Position numbers and translations under genes: made by a program
In this document: piece by piece, positions 15,827 to 23,683 of the stretch
How the letters are laid out: each line of letters starts with the position of its first letter
Position numbering within the stretch: position 1 is the stretch's first letter
The notes under the pieces: generated by a model
What the model was told of the DNA's origin: nothing
Database searches by the model: none
What the model saw: only the letters and a program-made list of their open reading frames with translations
Assembly (NCBI GenBank): GCA_039933315.1
Contig: JBDTOI010000017.1
Span: 1 to 37,991, forward strand
Direction of reading: 5' to 3'
From: DASXRU01 sp039933315
Lineage (GTDB): Bacteria > Acidobacteriota > Blastocatellia > Pyrinomonadales > Pyrinomonadaceae
Length of the DNA: 37,991 nucleotides

Positions 15827-16726
15827 TCAAGTTACGGTCTGACTACTGGACTTTGAGTTCTCCGCGTCCGGCGCATTCAGCCGCTGATTCTGTTCTTCAA
15901 ACAATCGGGGCAGCCGCTCGCTTTCGAGCACATCGAGCCGCCGTAATACTTCTGCCAGGGACAATTCGTTCTTCAGATTAACCTGGAAATCGAGATCAGC
16001 CCGCAGGCGATCTTTCGAACCCTGCCGGTTCTGCGACATCATAATGATCGGCGCCTGTAATCCGGCGATCACCGCCAGCACCAGGTTCAACATCTGAAAG
16101 GGCATGGGGTCAAATCGCATTATCAGGATGTAAGAATTCAATCCGATCCAGAACAGTATGAGGCCCATCGCAACCAGGATGAACTTCCAACTACCGCCAA
16201 ACTCCGCCAGCATATCTGCCGCACGGTCGGCCATTGTCGAACGGGCCTCTTGCTCTTCGTTTACGTTCCGCGAGACACGGCGTCGCAGAAGATCGTCCGT
16301 GCGTCGTAAGCGTTCTGTGACCGCCCCCAGCATCTCTAACGCAACGTCAGGATTGCTGCGCACGAAGGCCAGAAACTTGTCGCGCGGCAAAACAGCGAGT
16401 CTTGCTTCCTCTATCACCCTGGCATCGGCCGATCGTGCCTTACCATCGATGATGGACATTTCGCCGAAAAAATCGCCCCCCGCCAGCTCCGCCAGAGTAA
16501 CGTCTTCTTTATCCTCGTCCCTGACGCTGATACGCACGCGGCCGCTTTCGATCAGGTACATCGCGTCACCCAACTCGCCGGCGCGAAACAGCACGGTCCC
16601 GCTCTTTGCATGGCGTACCTTCAAGAGACTGCGCAACTCGCGTGTCGCTGCGTCATCCAGCGCGCCAAAGAGAGGCACCGATCGCAAGGCCTCCAGGGTC
16701 ATTTCGGGGGGAGTATTTCTAGACAT
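15827..16726 (-). CDS. Cyclic-nucleotide-binding/DUF1003 membrane protein
   Basis: A 299-residue protein. Residues about 15-130 form a CRP-type cyclic-nucleotide-binding domain with an intact phosphate-binding cassette (FGEMSIIDGKARSA, 87-100; Glu89, Arg98, Ser99). No helix-turn-helix follows. Residues about 165-270 are instead a DUF1003 module with two membrane helices (about 181-199 and 208-230) and the SQNRQGSKDRLRADLDFQVN signature. The C-terminus is charged. It should sit in the inner membrane with the sensor in the cytoplasm. An adenylate cyclase is encoded two genes upstream, so cAMP is the likely ligand (inference). The effect of binding is unknown. GAGAGGT precedes the ATG. Confidence 0.9.
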   Translation of the reverse strand: MSRNTPPEMTLEALRSVPLFGALDDAATRELRSLLKVRHAKSGTVLFRAGELGDAMYLIESGRVRISVRDEDKEDVTLAELAGGDFFGEMSIIDGKARSADARVIEEARLAVLPRDKFLAFVRSNPDVALEMLGAVTERLRRTDDLLRRRVSRNVNEEQEARSTMADRAADMLAEFGGSWKFILVAMGLILFWIGLNSYILIMRFDPMPFQMLNLVLAVIAGLQAPIIMMSQNRQGSKDRLRADLDFQVNLKNELSLAEVLRRLDVLESERLPRLFEEQNQRLNAPDAENSKSSSQTVT

Positions 16727-16741
16727 GATTACCTCTCAAAG

Positions 16742-16844
16742 GTGGCACAGACTTCAGTCTGTGATTGTCCATGCAAGGAAGATCACAGCGGCGAAGGCCT
16801 GCCCTGATGCTGTCTGGGGCATCACAGACTTAAGTCTGTGCCAC
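16742..16844. repeat. REPIN-like inverted pair of dyad repeats (copy 2)
   Basis: The arms at 16742-16765 and 16821-16844 match at 23 of 24 positions when one is inverted. Each arm is itself palindromic (CACAGACT-NN-AGTCTGTG). The right arm overlaps the 3' end of the ABC ATPase gene and provides its last seven residues (SGTDLSL) and TGA stop. Confidence 0.92.
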
Positions 16845-17520
16845 TCTGATCCACTACGCGACCATCCTTCATCAGAATAATTCGATCGGCAAAACTCGCA
16901 GCCAGCTCGCGATCGTGAGTTACCAGCAACACAGTCAGTGAGTCAGCACTCACCATTTCGCGCAGCAGGCCCAGTAGCTCGTGCGCGCGGGTCGAGTCTA
17001 GATTGCCGGTCGGCTCGTCGGCAAGTAAGACGCGGGGACGGTTAGCCAGGGCGCGTGCAATCGCCACCCGCTGTTGCTCGCCGCCTGACAATTCCATAGG
17101 CCGATGGTGCTTTCGATCCGCCAGTCCGACACGTTCGAGCAACTGATCGGTCCGCTTGCGGCGTGGCGCGCCGCGCATTCCCCCGAACGCCAGAGCGAGT
17201 TGGACGTTTTCCGCGGCGCTCATGGTGGAAATCAGATTGAAGTTTTGAAAGATCATCCCCACCGAATGGCAGCGGTACTGGGCCATCTGTTTTTTGCCCA
17301 ATGGCGCCAGCGACTGCGAATCGAAAAACACTTCGCCGCTGGTTGGGTGGTCCAGGCCGCCCAGCACATTCAGCAGGGTTGACTTGCCGGATCCTGATGT
17401 TCCCTGAATCGCCACAAATTCGCGTTCGTTAATCCCGATCGAGACACTGTCGAGGGCGACAACGCGAGTCGTACCCATCGGGTAGATCTTCGAGACTTCA
17501 CGAGTTTCAATCAACGGCAT
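16822..17520 (-). CDS. MacB/LolD-type ABC transporter ATPase
   Basis: A 232-residue nucleotide-binding subunit. Walker A is GTSGSGKST (40-48), the signature is LSGGEQQ (144-150) and Walker B ends in LLADEPTGNLD (about 165-175), which is the LolD/MacB/FtsE subfamily pattern. It starts 14 nt after the cyclase stop codon, so the two genes are co-transcribed. The permease at 14868-13387 is the probable partner. The C-terminus ends in a dyad repeat that supplies the last seven residues and stop, so the native end may once have differed. Confidence 0.93.
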   Translation of the reverse strand: MPLIETREVSKIYPMGTTRVVALDSVSIGINEREFVAIQGTSGSGKSTLLNVLGGLDHPTSGEVFFDSQSLAPLGKKQMAQYRCHSVGMIFQNFNLISTMSAAENVQLALAFGGMRGAPRRKRTDQLLERVGLADRKHHRPMELSGGEQQRVAIARALANRPRVLLADEPTGNLDSTRAHELLGLLREMVSADSLTVLLVTHDRELAASFADRIILMKDGRVVDQSGTDLSL

Positions 17521-17534
17521 AGTTATCCCAGAGG

Positions 17535-19370
17535 TTATTGGCCGGCGTCAGTCGCCGGGGCCACGCGCCATAGCTCGAACGATTCATGCAGGAAACCCTT
17601 CAGCGGCACTTCGAATCTGGTTGCTATCAGCCCGGTCGCAGGATTTGCCAGCAACTCCTTAACTTCCGGATCAGCGCATACTTCAGCGGAAATTATCACA
17701 TCACTACCGTTTGAGAGTGCCTCCAATCGCGCCGCCATGTTCACCGTGGATCCGAAGTAGTCGAGGCGATCGTTGAGAGTGACCGCGATACAGGGCCCCG
17801 TATGAAGCCCTGCCTTCAAGGTCAGTCTTTGCGTTCCTTCCGGCGGTGACGCCAGCGTCTGTTGCACTTTTAGCATGGCGCGCAGGGCCGATGCCGGCCG
17901 ACGAAACACGGCCATCACGGCGTCGCCAATGGTCTTAACCAGCGCGCCATCCTCCTCGGCAATCGCCTGCTTCAGCACGTCGAAGTGGTTCATCACGTGT
18001 CCAAAGGCCGTGGCGTCCCCAATCTCTCGATACATCTGGGTCGAGTTTCGCAGGTCCGTAAAAAGGACTGTCAGACTGCCAACTGAAATCTGATCGCCCG
18101 GGCGCAGAGCTTCATTGGCAAACAGGTCGCGAAAAACTTGCAGCGCCGTGACTTCGGCGGCTGTGGCTGCCTGATCACCCCAGGCCGTGCGCTCCAGAAT
18201 AAAAAGTTGTTCGCATTCGGTGTTGTTCTCGAACCGTAGCGAAGGACGTAATGACACTTGCAATTCGTCGCCAGGCCAGCCGGCGGCGGACGCCTGCAGA
18301 GTTAGCTCCGCAGATCCATCCGCGCGGGCGGCGAGGGACTGCCCGCCCGGCAGCGCCAGCGTTCGCAGGCGATAGCGCCCTTCCTCGAGCGGCAATTGCA
18401 ATTCCCTCTCTGTGCCCGCTGGAATCAATTGCTGGGCGATGACGTGCGGCGTAACCTCCGGACCTCCCATACAGAAGGAGCGTGTCTCGACCTGGCGAAT
18501 GGAAGGATTGGGACGAAAGGTAAGTTCTACTGATCGATCAAAGTTAACTGTGAAATCGATGTTGCAGCCGGCGCACTTGGCTTGCGAGTGAACACCCGCC
18601 AGGGACGAGGCTGTTTGCGCGGCCCCGCGGCAGTGCGGGCAAATCAACTCCCATTGCAGGTCGAGCAAACCGATTCGCGTCGCTTGCAAACAAATCGCCA
18701 GCACTTCCTTGCGCGGCGCCTGCCAGTAATCCGCTATCGCGAACGGTCGCAGGCGAGATAGAGTCATCGCATCTGCCCGGGCCAGCGACTCAATAAGTTT
18801 GTCCGCCAACGCAGGCGTGCTGATCTGCGAACGCAGCTTTTGGCCCAACAACTCCAATCGTTCGCGTCCGCCCGGGGCAAATTCCTGCTCAGAGGATTGG
18901 ATCAGGGCCGGCTGGCCCATGGCGGCGATCTGATCGTATCGGCGAAAGGCCGCGGCAAAACTTCGTTTGCTCACAATACCGATTTGCGCGGGAATGGCCA
19001 TGGCCCCCAGGAGAGACTTCGGCCTGGCGAAAACCTGGAAAGTAAGGTGAGTGCCTCCGTCTGCCTTAGGAGCAAGCTCGGCGAGAACACGCATCTCGGC
19101 CATCGGCCCCTTGATGTATCGCCGCACAACTCCAAAGCGATAGGGCTTGATCCACTCGAAGGGTTGTTCTTCCCATTCCACCGGCAAACCAAACACAAAC
19201 AGCCGCAGGTGCCGGCGAGCGTTTACGGCGTCTTTGCCATTGCCGGCATCTTCGACCGGGGGCACGCCGGTGTCGCGGTTGAAACGATTGGTGTTGGCCA
19301 CCAGCGGCCAAAGCTGTTCCGGGCTTGATCGGAGGTCGAACTCCCAACGGTAATGGAATTCTCGAGGCAT
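17535..19370 (-). CDS. Class III adenylate cyclase with SRPBCC and DUF5939 domains
   Basis: A 611-residue cytoplasmic protein. An SRPBCC-like ligand-binding domain (about 5-150) is followed by a DUF5939 region (about 160-400) with a zinc-ribbon-like CPHC (244-247) and CAGC (266-269). The catalytic cyclase domain (about 430-575) has both metal ligands (Asp439 in FTDLRNST, Asp483 in TIGDAVMA), the adenine-selecting pair Lys479 and Asp537 (LDYFG), and Asn544/Arg548 (VNMAAR). The Lys/Asp pair points to ATP, hence cAMP. The N-terminal half probably senses a hydrophobic ligand (inference). A REPIN-like element fills the gap upstream. The likely effector, a cNMP-binding protein, is two genes downstream. 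Confidence 0.92.
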   Translation of the reverse strand: MPREFHYRWEFDLRSSPEQLWPLVANTNRFNRDTGVPPVEDAGNGKDAVNARRHLRLFVFGLPVEWEEQPFEWIKPYRFGVVRRYIKGPMAEMRVLAELAPKADGGTHLTFQVFARPKSLLGAMAIPAQIGIVSKRSFAAAFRRYDQIAAMGQPALIQSSEQEFAPGGRERLELLGQKLRSQISTPALADKLIESLARADAMTLSRLRPFAIADYWQAPRKEVLAICLQATRIGLLDLQWELICPHCRGAAQTASSLAGVHSQAKCAGCNIDFTVNFDRSVELTFRPNPSIRQVETRSFCMGGPEVTPHVIAQQLIPAGTERELQLPLEEGRYRLRTLALPGGQSLAARADGSAELTLQASAAGWPGDELQVSLRPSLRFENNTECEQLFILERTAWGDQAATAAEVTALQVFRDLFANEALRPGDQISVGSLTVLFTDLRNSTQMYREIGDATAFGHVMNHFDVLKQAIAEEDGALVKTIGDAVMAVFRRPASALRAMLKVQQTLASPPEGTQRLTLKAGLHTGPCIAVTLNDRLDYFGSTVNMAARLEALSNGSDVIISAEVCADPEVKELLANPATGLIATRFEVPLKGFLHESFELWRVAPATDAGQ

Positions 19371-19374
19371 AGAA

Positions 19375-19503
19375 GTGGCACAGACTTTAGTCTGTGGTGG
19401 CCACTGATTAAATCACAAAAGAACTGGCGGGGAGTCATCAAACCCCACCGCCGACGTTACAAATTAATGGATTGGTAGAATCACAGACTGAAGTCTGTGC
19501 CAC
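19375..19503. repeat. REPIN-like inverted pair of dyad repeats (copy 3)
   Basis: The arms at 19375-19398 and 19480-19503 are inverted copies of the CACAGACT-NN-AGTCTGTG element. The right arm begins directly after the TGA stop of the NuoI-type gene and the left arm ends 4 nt before the cyclase ATG. A GC hairpin (GGCGGGG/CCCC-A-CCGCC, 19426-19452) lies between the arms. Confidence 0.9.
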
Positions 19504-20025
19504 TCAGACTTCTTTGTACTCGGAATCCACGTCCTCGTGAGACGACGCCACGCGGTAGTTTTTCGATTGCACCTGTTTGGTAATCAGCAGATCGTCCTTC
19601 GTCTTCAAAAGGTCGGCCCGGTTGTAAACGGAAAGCTCGAAGTTATATCCGTGCGTAATTGCGTCTTTGGGACAGGCCTCGACACAGTAGCCGCAAAAAA
19701 TGCAGCGGCCGTAATCGATGTTGTAAACCTCGGCGTAGCGCTCGTCCACGCCAGTTCTGTCTGCCGGCGGTCGCGGATCGTCTTTGGCGATGATGTAAAT
19801 GCACTCGGACGGGCAGGCCGCAGCGCACAGGAAACAAGCCACACACTTTTCCTTGCCTCGCTCATCCACATGAAGCAGGTGCTGGCCGCGATAACGCGGC
19901 TGAACAGTGACCGGCTCCTCCGGATATTGCACAGTCTGCTTGGCCCGGGGAATGTAGGAAAGGGTGACGCTCATTCCCTTGATGATGGCCCGCGTCGAGT
20001 CGATCACATCAGTGATGATTGACAT
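19504..20025 (-). CDS. nuoI: NuoI-type 2[4Fe-4S] ferredoxin subunit
   Basis: A 173-residue protein matching NADH-quinone oxidoreductase chain I. Two [4Fe-4S] motifs are intact: Cys61/64/67/71 (CVACFLCAAACP) and Cys108/111/114/118 (CIFCGYCVEACP). In complex I this subunit passes electrons along the peripheral arm towards quinone. No other nuo gene lies in the window, so it is an isolated copy or the complex I genes are dispersed. GCGAGGT lies just upstream of the ATG. It is 13 nt downstream of the DUF4190 gene. Confidence 0.88.
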   Translation of the reverse strand: MSIITDVIDSTRAIIKGMSVTLSYIPRAKQTVQYPEEPVTVQPRYRGQHLLHVDERGKEKCVACFLCAAACPSECIYIIAKDDPRPPADRTGVDERYAEVYNIDYGRCIFCGYCVEACPKDAITHGYNFELSVYNRADLLKTKDDLLITKQVQSKNYRVASSHEDVDSEYKEV

Positions 20026-20038
20026 AAAACCTCGCTGA

Positions 20039-20560
20039 CTATCTCAGATCCATGCCTCTTGCCAGAAAGATGATAAGGGAGACCGCGGATATGAGAATGG
20101 AGAGCCCCCCCAATACGATCCCGCCGATGGCCATGCCTTTGCCGGTATATCGCGTTGGATCGCTCTTCTCCTTATTAATGGCCATGACCCCCATAACGAT
20201 GGCTGGTATCCCGGTAAAGAGGCCGCAGCAAAGAACACCGAGGATGCCGCATACCAGTGATCCGATGGCGAGCCCCTGCTCCTTCTTTTGGATCGCATAT
20301 GGGGGCGCCGGATAGTTGCTGCCCCAGTTCGGGCTGGGCGACTGTGGCGGCAGACCCACAGGGCTCCACGACGATTGGCTGGAAGGAACCGCAGGGGTTG
20401 GCGGCGAGCTCCAATCAGTCGCCGGTGGCGGCGCAGCCGAAGGCGTGGGCTCGTAAGAACCCGCGCCCGGCTCATCTTTGATCAGGGCCGAGCCATCGGT
20501 CAGACAGAAACTCAGCGCGTCGTCTTCATAGGTGCGGTTGCAGGTTAGGCAGCGTTTCAT
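20039..20560 (-). CDS. DUF4190 membrane protein with N-terminal zinc-finger-like motif
   Basis: A 173-residue protein. The N-terminus (KRCLTCNRTYEDDALSFC) has a CxxC plus Cys pattern like a small metal-binding knuckle. A Pro/Ser-rich linker (about 35-85) leads to two membrane helices in a DUF4190 arrangement (AIGSLVCGILGVLCCGLFTG and MAIGGIVLGGLSILISAVSL). Function is unknown. GGAGAA lies before the ATG. It is followed closely by the NuoI-type gene. Confidence 0.8.
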   Translation of the reverse strand: MKRCLTCNRTYEDDALSFCLTDGSALIKDEPGAGSYEPTPSAAPPPATDWSSPPTPAVPSSQSSWSPVGLPPQSPSPNWGSNYPAPPYAIQKKEQGLAIGSLVCGILGVLCCGLFTGIPAIVMGVMAINKEKSDPTRYTGKGMAIGGIVLGGLSILISAVSLIIFLARGMDLR

Positions 20561-20613
20561 CGTTGGGGGTTCTCCATTCTTAAATGCGCCTCGCTTACGA
20601 CGCGATGGTTCAG

Positions 20614-21042
20614 CTAAACAATTTCCAGCTGGCTAAAGAAATAGGAAATCTCGATCCTGGCGTTCTCATCGGAATCCGAGCCGTGGGTGGCGTTCTCCCC
20701 TACCGATCCGCCAAAAATTTTTCGGATTGTACCCTCTTCAGCTTTTTCGGGATCGGTGGCGCCCATCAGGTCGCGCCAGGCTTTGACCGCGCCCGCCTTT
20801 TCCAGAGCGAGCACGACACAGGGGCCACTGGACATGAATTCGGTCAAGCCGGCAAAGAAGGGCTTGCCATGATGCACGGCGTAGAAGCCTTCCGCCTGCG
20901 ATTGGGTCATGTACAAAAGCTTCATGGCCCGAATGCGAAAGCCGCCGCCGATAATTCGTTCAATGATTTTTCCCGTGTGACCCGCGCCCACGGCGTCGGG
21001 CTTGATAATTGCTAGAGTGAGGTTATCTGATCCTTCTGCCAT
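20614..21042 (-). CDS. ndk: Nucleoside diphosphate kinase
   Basis: A 142-residue cytoplasmic enzyme of normal length. It transfers the terminal phosphate between nucleoside triphosphates and diphosphates through a phosphohistidine. Active His120 lies in the signature NATHGSDS, and the N-terminal TLAIIKPDAV is typical. GGGAGA precedes the ATG. The start overlaps the end of the small upstream membrane-protein gene by 31 nt. sucD lies just beyond, which fits its role: Ndk equilibrates the ATP or GTP made by succinyl-CoA synthetase. Confidence 0.97.
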   Translation of the reverse strand: MAEGSDNLTLAIIKPDAVGAGHTGKIIERIIGGGFRIRAMKLLYMTQSQAEGFYAVHHGKPFFAGLTEFMSSGPCVVLALEKAGAVKAWRDLMGATDPEKAEEGTIRKIFGGSVGENATHGSDSDENARIEISYFFSQLEIV

Positions 21043-21323
21043 TGGTCTCCCTCTTTTACTGTTCTGAACTGGCGATCGTTTATGTATTCAATTATCCAAT
21101 ATGCGATTCTAAAAACCGCCATCACTGCCAAAGAAATAAGACCGATGCGTTGATATGAATGTTCCCGCGATAACCAGAGGCTGCGCAAAGTAGGGTTTGT
21201 GATCACCCCTTCATCCAACCGACTCCACTCATACCACTCGAGCACCTGAACAAACACGAGAACATAAAAGGCGACATCCGACAATGTCTTTAGAATTCGC
21301 CATTTGAATTTGTCGGTTCCCAT
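21012..21323 (-). CDS. Small two-helix membrane protein between sucD and ndk
   Basis: About 103 residues from the ATG at 21323; the frame is open to 21362 but that would overlap sucD. Two hydrophobic segments, AFYVLVFVQVLEWY and IGLISLAVMAVFRIAYWIIE, are likely membrane helices, with charged ends. I do not recognise the family. It begins 10 nt after the sucD stop and ends 31 nt inside ndk, so translation of the three genes may be coupled. The well-placed helices support a real gene. Confidence 0.7.
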   Translation of the reverse strand: MGTDKFKWRILKTLSDVAFYVLVFVQVLEWYEWSRLDEGVITNPTLRSLWLSREHSYQRIGLISLAVMAVFRIAYWIIEYINDRQFRTVKEGDQWQKDQITSL

Positions 21324-21333
21324 GATCTCAGTT

Positions 21334-22218
21334 TTATCTAGCGGCTGCAGCACCGAGCGCATCCTTCATGGCTACGCCAATGTCCGCGGGCGATTTCACA
21401 ACCTTGATACCGGCGTCCGAGAGGGCTGCCATCTTTTCCGCTGCCGTCCCCTTCCCCCCAGCGATGATTGCGCCGGCGTGTCCCATGCGACGCCCGGGCG
21501 GCGCCGTCTGTCCGGCAATAAAGGCCACGACCGGTTTCGTAACATTCGCTTTCGCAAATGCCGCCGCTTCTTCTTCGGCTGTTCCGCCAATCTCGCCGAT
21601 CATCACAATTCCGTCGGTCTCCGCATCTTCCTGGAAAAGCGCGAGTGCATCAACATGCGTCGTGCCCACGATCGGGTCGCCGCCAATGCCGATGGCGGTT
21701 GACTGTCCCAGGCCCAGCGCAGTTAGTTGCCCCACTGCCTCGTAGGTCAAGGTTCCCGAACGGGAAACAACCCCGACGCGCCCTTCACGATGAATGTGAC
21801 CGGGCATGATACCGATCTTGCATTTGCCCGGGCTTATGATTCCCGGACAGTTTGGCCCAATGAGTCGCGTGGGTTTACCGGCGAGGTACTCCCTGACTTT
21901 GACCATGTCCAGGGTCGGGATACCTTCAGTGATGCACACCACCACCGCGATCCCGGCATCTGCCGCTTCCATGATTGCGTCGGCCGCAAACGCGGGCGGC
22001 ACGTAGATCACGGATGCGTTTGCGCCCTCGTCTTTGACGGCGTCGGCGACGGTATTGAATACAGGAATGGCTTCGTGTTTGGTGCCGCCTTTGCCCGGCG
22101 TCACGCCGCCAACGACATTCGTTCCATACTCCACCATCTGTTTTGTATGGAACGTTCCTTCTTTGCCCGTGATGCCCTGCACGACCAGGCGCGTTGATTT
22201 ATTAACCAGGATGCTCAT
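21334..22218 (-). CDS. sucD: Succinate-CoA ligase (ADP-forming), alpha subunit
   Basis: 294 residues, the usual length. With SucC it converts succinyl-CoA to succinate in the TCA cycle, making ATP or GTP. Residues 1-125 form the CoA-binding Rossmann-like domain (VVQGITGKEG). The phosphorylated His247 lies in RMGHAGAIIAGG. The start at 22218 fits the family; only a weak ribosome binding site (AAAGAAA) is seen. It is separated from sucC by two unrelated genes, whereas sucC and sucD usually adjoin. Confidence 0.97.
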   Translation of the reverse strand: MSILVNKSTRLVVQGITGKEGTFHTKQMVEYGTNVVGGVTPGKGGTKHEAIPVFNTVADAVKDEGANASVIYVPPAFAADAIMEAADAGIAVVVCITEGIPTLDMVKVREYLAGKPTRLIGPNCPGIISPGKCKIGIMPGHIHREGRVGVVSRSGTLTYEAVGQLTALGLGQSTAIGIGGDPIVGTTHVDALALFQEDAETDGIVMIGEIGGTAEEEAAAFAKANVTKPVVAFIAGQTAPPGRRMGHAGAIIAGGKGTAAEKMAALSDAGIKVVKSPADIGVAMKDALGAAAAR

Positions 22219-22267
22219 TTAGTGTTTCTTTTAACGTGATCAGGACTGCCCACTTTACAACTACGGG

Positions 22268-23671
22268 TTATGAAAGTTCAAACTTGTCGCCATACTGCGG
22301 CACTTCGACCGTCCAGCCGAATCGCTCCCTTATGTGATCTCCCATCGCCTGCGCCGGCCCCGGCTCGCCATGCGTCAGGAAAGTGCGACGCGGGGGAGCG
22401 GCCAGGCCTTCCAGCCAATGCAGAACCTCTTTCCAATCGGCATGCGCCGAAAAGCCTCCAATGCGCTCTTTCCGGCAACGCACCGGGATCCAGCGGCCCA
22501 GAATTTTAACTTCGCGTTCGCCATCCTGGATGCGGCGACCGGTGGTGCCTGCCGCCTGGTAGCCCACAAAAACAATGGTAGCGTTGGTGTCGGGCAAAAC
22601 CCGCAGCGCGTGATGGAGAACCCGACCGCCAGTCATCATGCCGGAGGCGCTTATGATAACGCGCGCGCCCTGGGAATCGTTCAGGCGCTTCGACTGCTCG
22701 CGAGATGAGGCGGTAACCAGCGAATGCGTGCGCAAAGGATGCTGCTGACGCGCCAGCACGCTGGCATAGCCTTCGTCGTGTTCTTCCTTATGCCGGGCGT
22801 AAACCTGCGTCGTGGCGGCAGCCATCGGTGAATCAACCGCAACCGGCAGGATCGGGATCTTCTTCTCGTCTTCCAACTCCCGGATCAGGTATAGCAGTTC
22901 CTGGGTCCGGCCGACCGCGAACGCGGGAATCAAGACCACGGAGTTTCGCTGCGCCGCATCATTGATGATTCGGGTCAGGGCATCCTTAGGATCCTCCGGA
23001 TTGTGCAACCGGTCACCGTAGGTTGATTCGACTACGAGATAGTCACACGCTGAAGGGGCCACCGGATCATGAATTATTGGTTGATTGTAATGGCCCAGGT
23101 CCCCGGAAAAGAGGACGCGCCTGCCCTTCTGATCGTCGCCGGCCTCATCAATCTTCACCAACACCAGGCTGGAACCGAGGATATGTCCGGCAATGCGAAA
23201 CTCCGCATGAATGCCCTTAGCGACGGTAATTGTTTCGCCTGTATTCGCCACTGGCTTCATAAGCTTCAGGGTTTCTTCGGCGTCGGGCTCGGTATACAGC
23301 GGCAATGCCGGCTGGTGTTTCGTCAGGCCATGGCGATTGCGGTAATCAGCATCTTCTTCCTGTAAACGGGCCGCGTCCGGCAAAAGTATCTTCAGCAGAT
23401 CAGCTGTACCCGGCGAACAATACACGGGTCCGCGGAAACCCTGGGACACGATACGCGGCAAATACCCGGTGTGATCTATGTGGGCATGAGTGATCAGCAC
23501 CGCATCGAGTGATGCAGGATCGAACGGCGGCGGCTGCCAGTTGCGTTCGCGCAGCTCCTTTAATCCCTGGAACATGCCGCAGTCCACCAGCACGCGCGCC
23601 GAGTCTGTTTTAATTAAATACTTCGAGCCGGTCACTGAACCTGCCGCGCCCCAGAATTCAAGTGTGGCCAA
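22268..23671 (-). CDS. Beta-CASP MBL-fold RNA-processing-type hydrolase
   Basis: A 467-residue protein with an N-terminal metallo-beta-lactamase domain, a beta-CASP insert and an RNA-specificity C-terminal motif. Zinc ligands are in THAHIDHTG (His62, His64, Asp66, His67). Other landmarks are ESTYGDR, PAFAVGRTQELLY, SASGMMTGGRVLHH and GFSAHADWKE. This pattern is the CPSF73/Ysh1-like bacterial exonuclease family, acting on RNA. The start is TTG at 23671 with GGAGGG a few bases upstream. It is 12 nt from the membrane-protein gene upstream and 49 nt from sucD downstream. Confidence 0.93.
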   Translation of the reverse strand: MATLEFWGAAGSVTGSKYLIKTDSARVLVDCGMFQGLKELRERNWQPPPFDPASLDAVLITHAHIDHTGYLPRIVSQGFRGPVYCSPGTADLLKILLPDAARLQEEDADYRNRHGLTKHQPALPLYTEPDAEETLKLMKPVANTGETITVAKGIHAEFRIAGHILGSSLVLVKIDEAGDDQKGRRVLFSGDLGHYNQPIIHDPVAPSACDYLVVESTYGDRLHNPEDPKDALTRIINDAAQRNSVVLIPAFAVGRTQELLYLIRELEDEKKIPILPVAVDSPMAAATTQVYARHKEEHDEGYASVLARQQHPLRTHSLVTASSREQSKRLNDSQGARVIISASGMMTGGRVLHHALRVLPDTNATIVFVGYQAAGTTGRRIQDGEREVKILGRWIPVRCRKERIGGFSAHADWKEVLHWLEGLAAPPRRTFLTHGEPGPAQAMGDHIRERFGWTVEVPQYGDKFELS

Positions 23672-23683
23672 AGAACCCTCCGT

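Noticed and set aside
19240..19280. Possible repeat insertion inside the cyclase gene encoding TGVPPV
   Set aside because: The NRFNRDTGVPPVE stretch agrees with the conserved SRPBCC sequence of this cyclase type, so it is native protein and not an inserted repeat.
14875..19503. CACAGACT dyads as rho-independent terminators
   Set aside because: The stems are not GC-rich and lack T-tracts, and they recur as paired copies, which fits a repeat element better.
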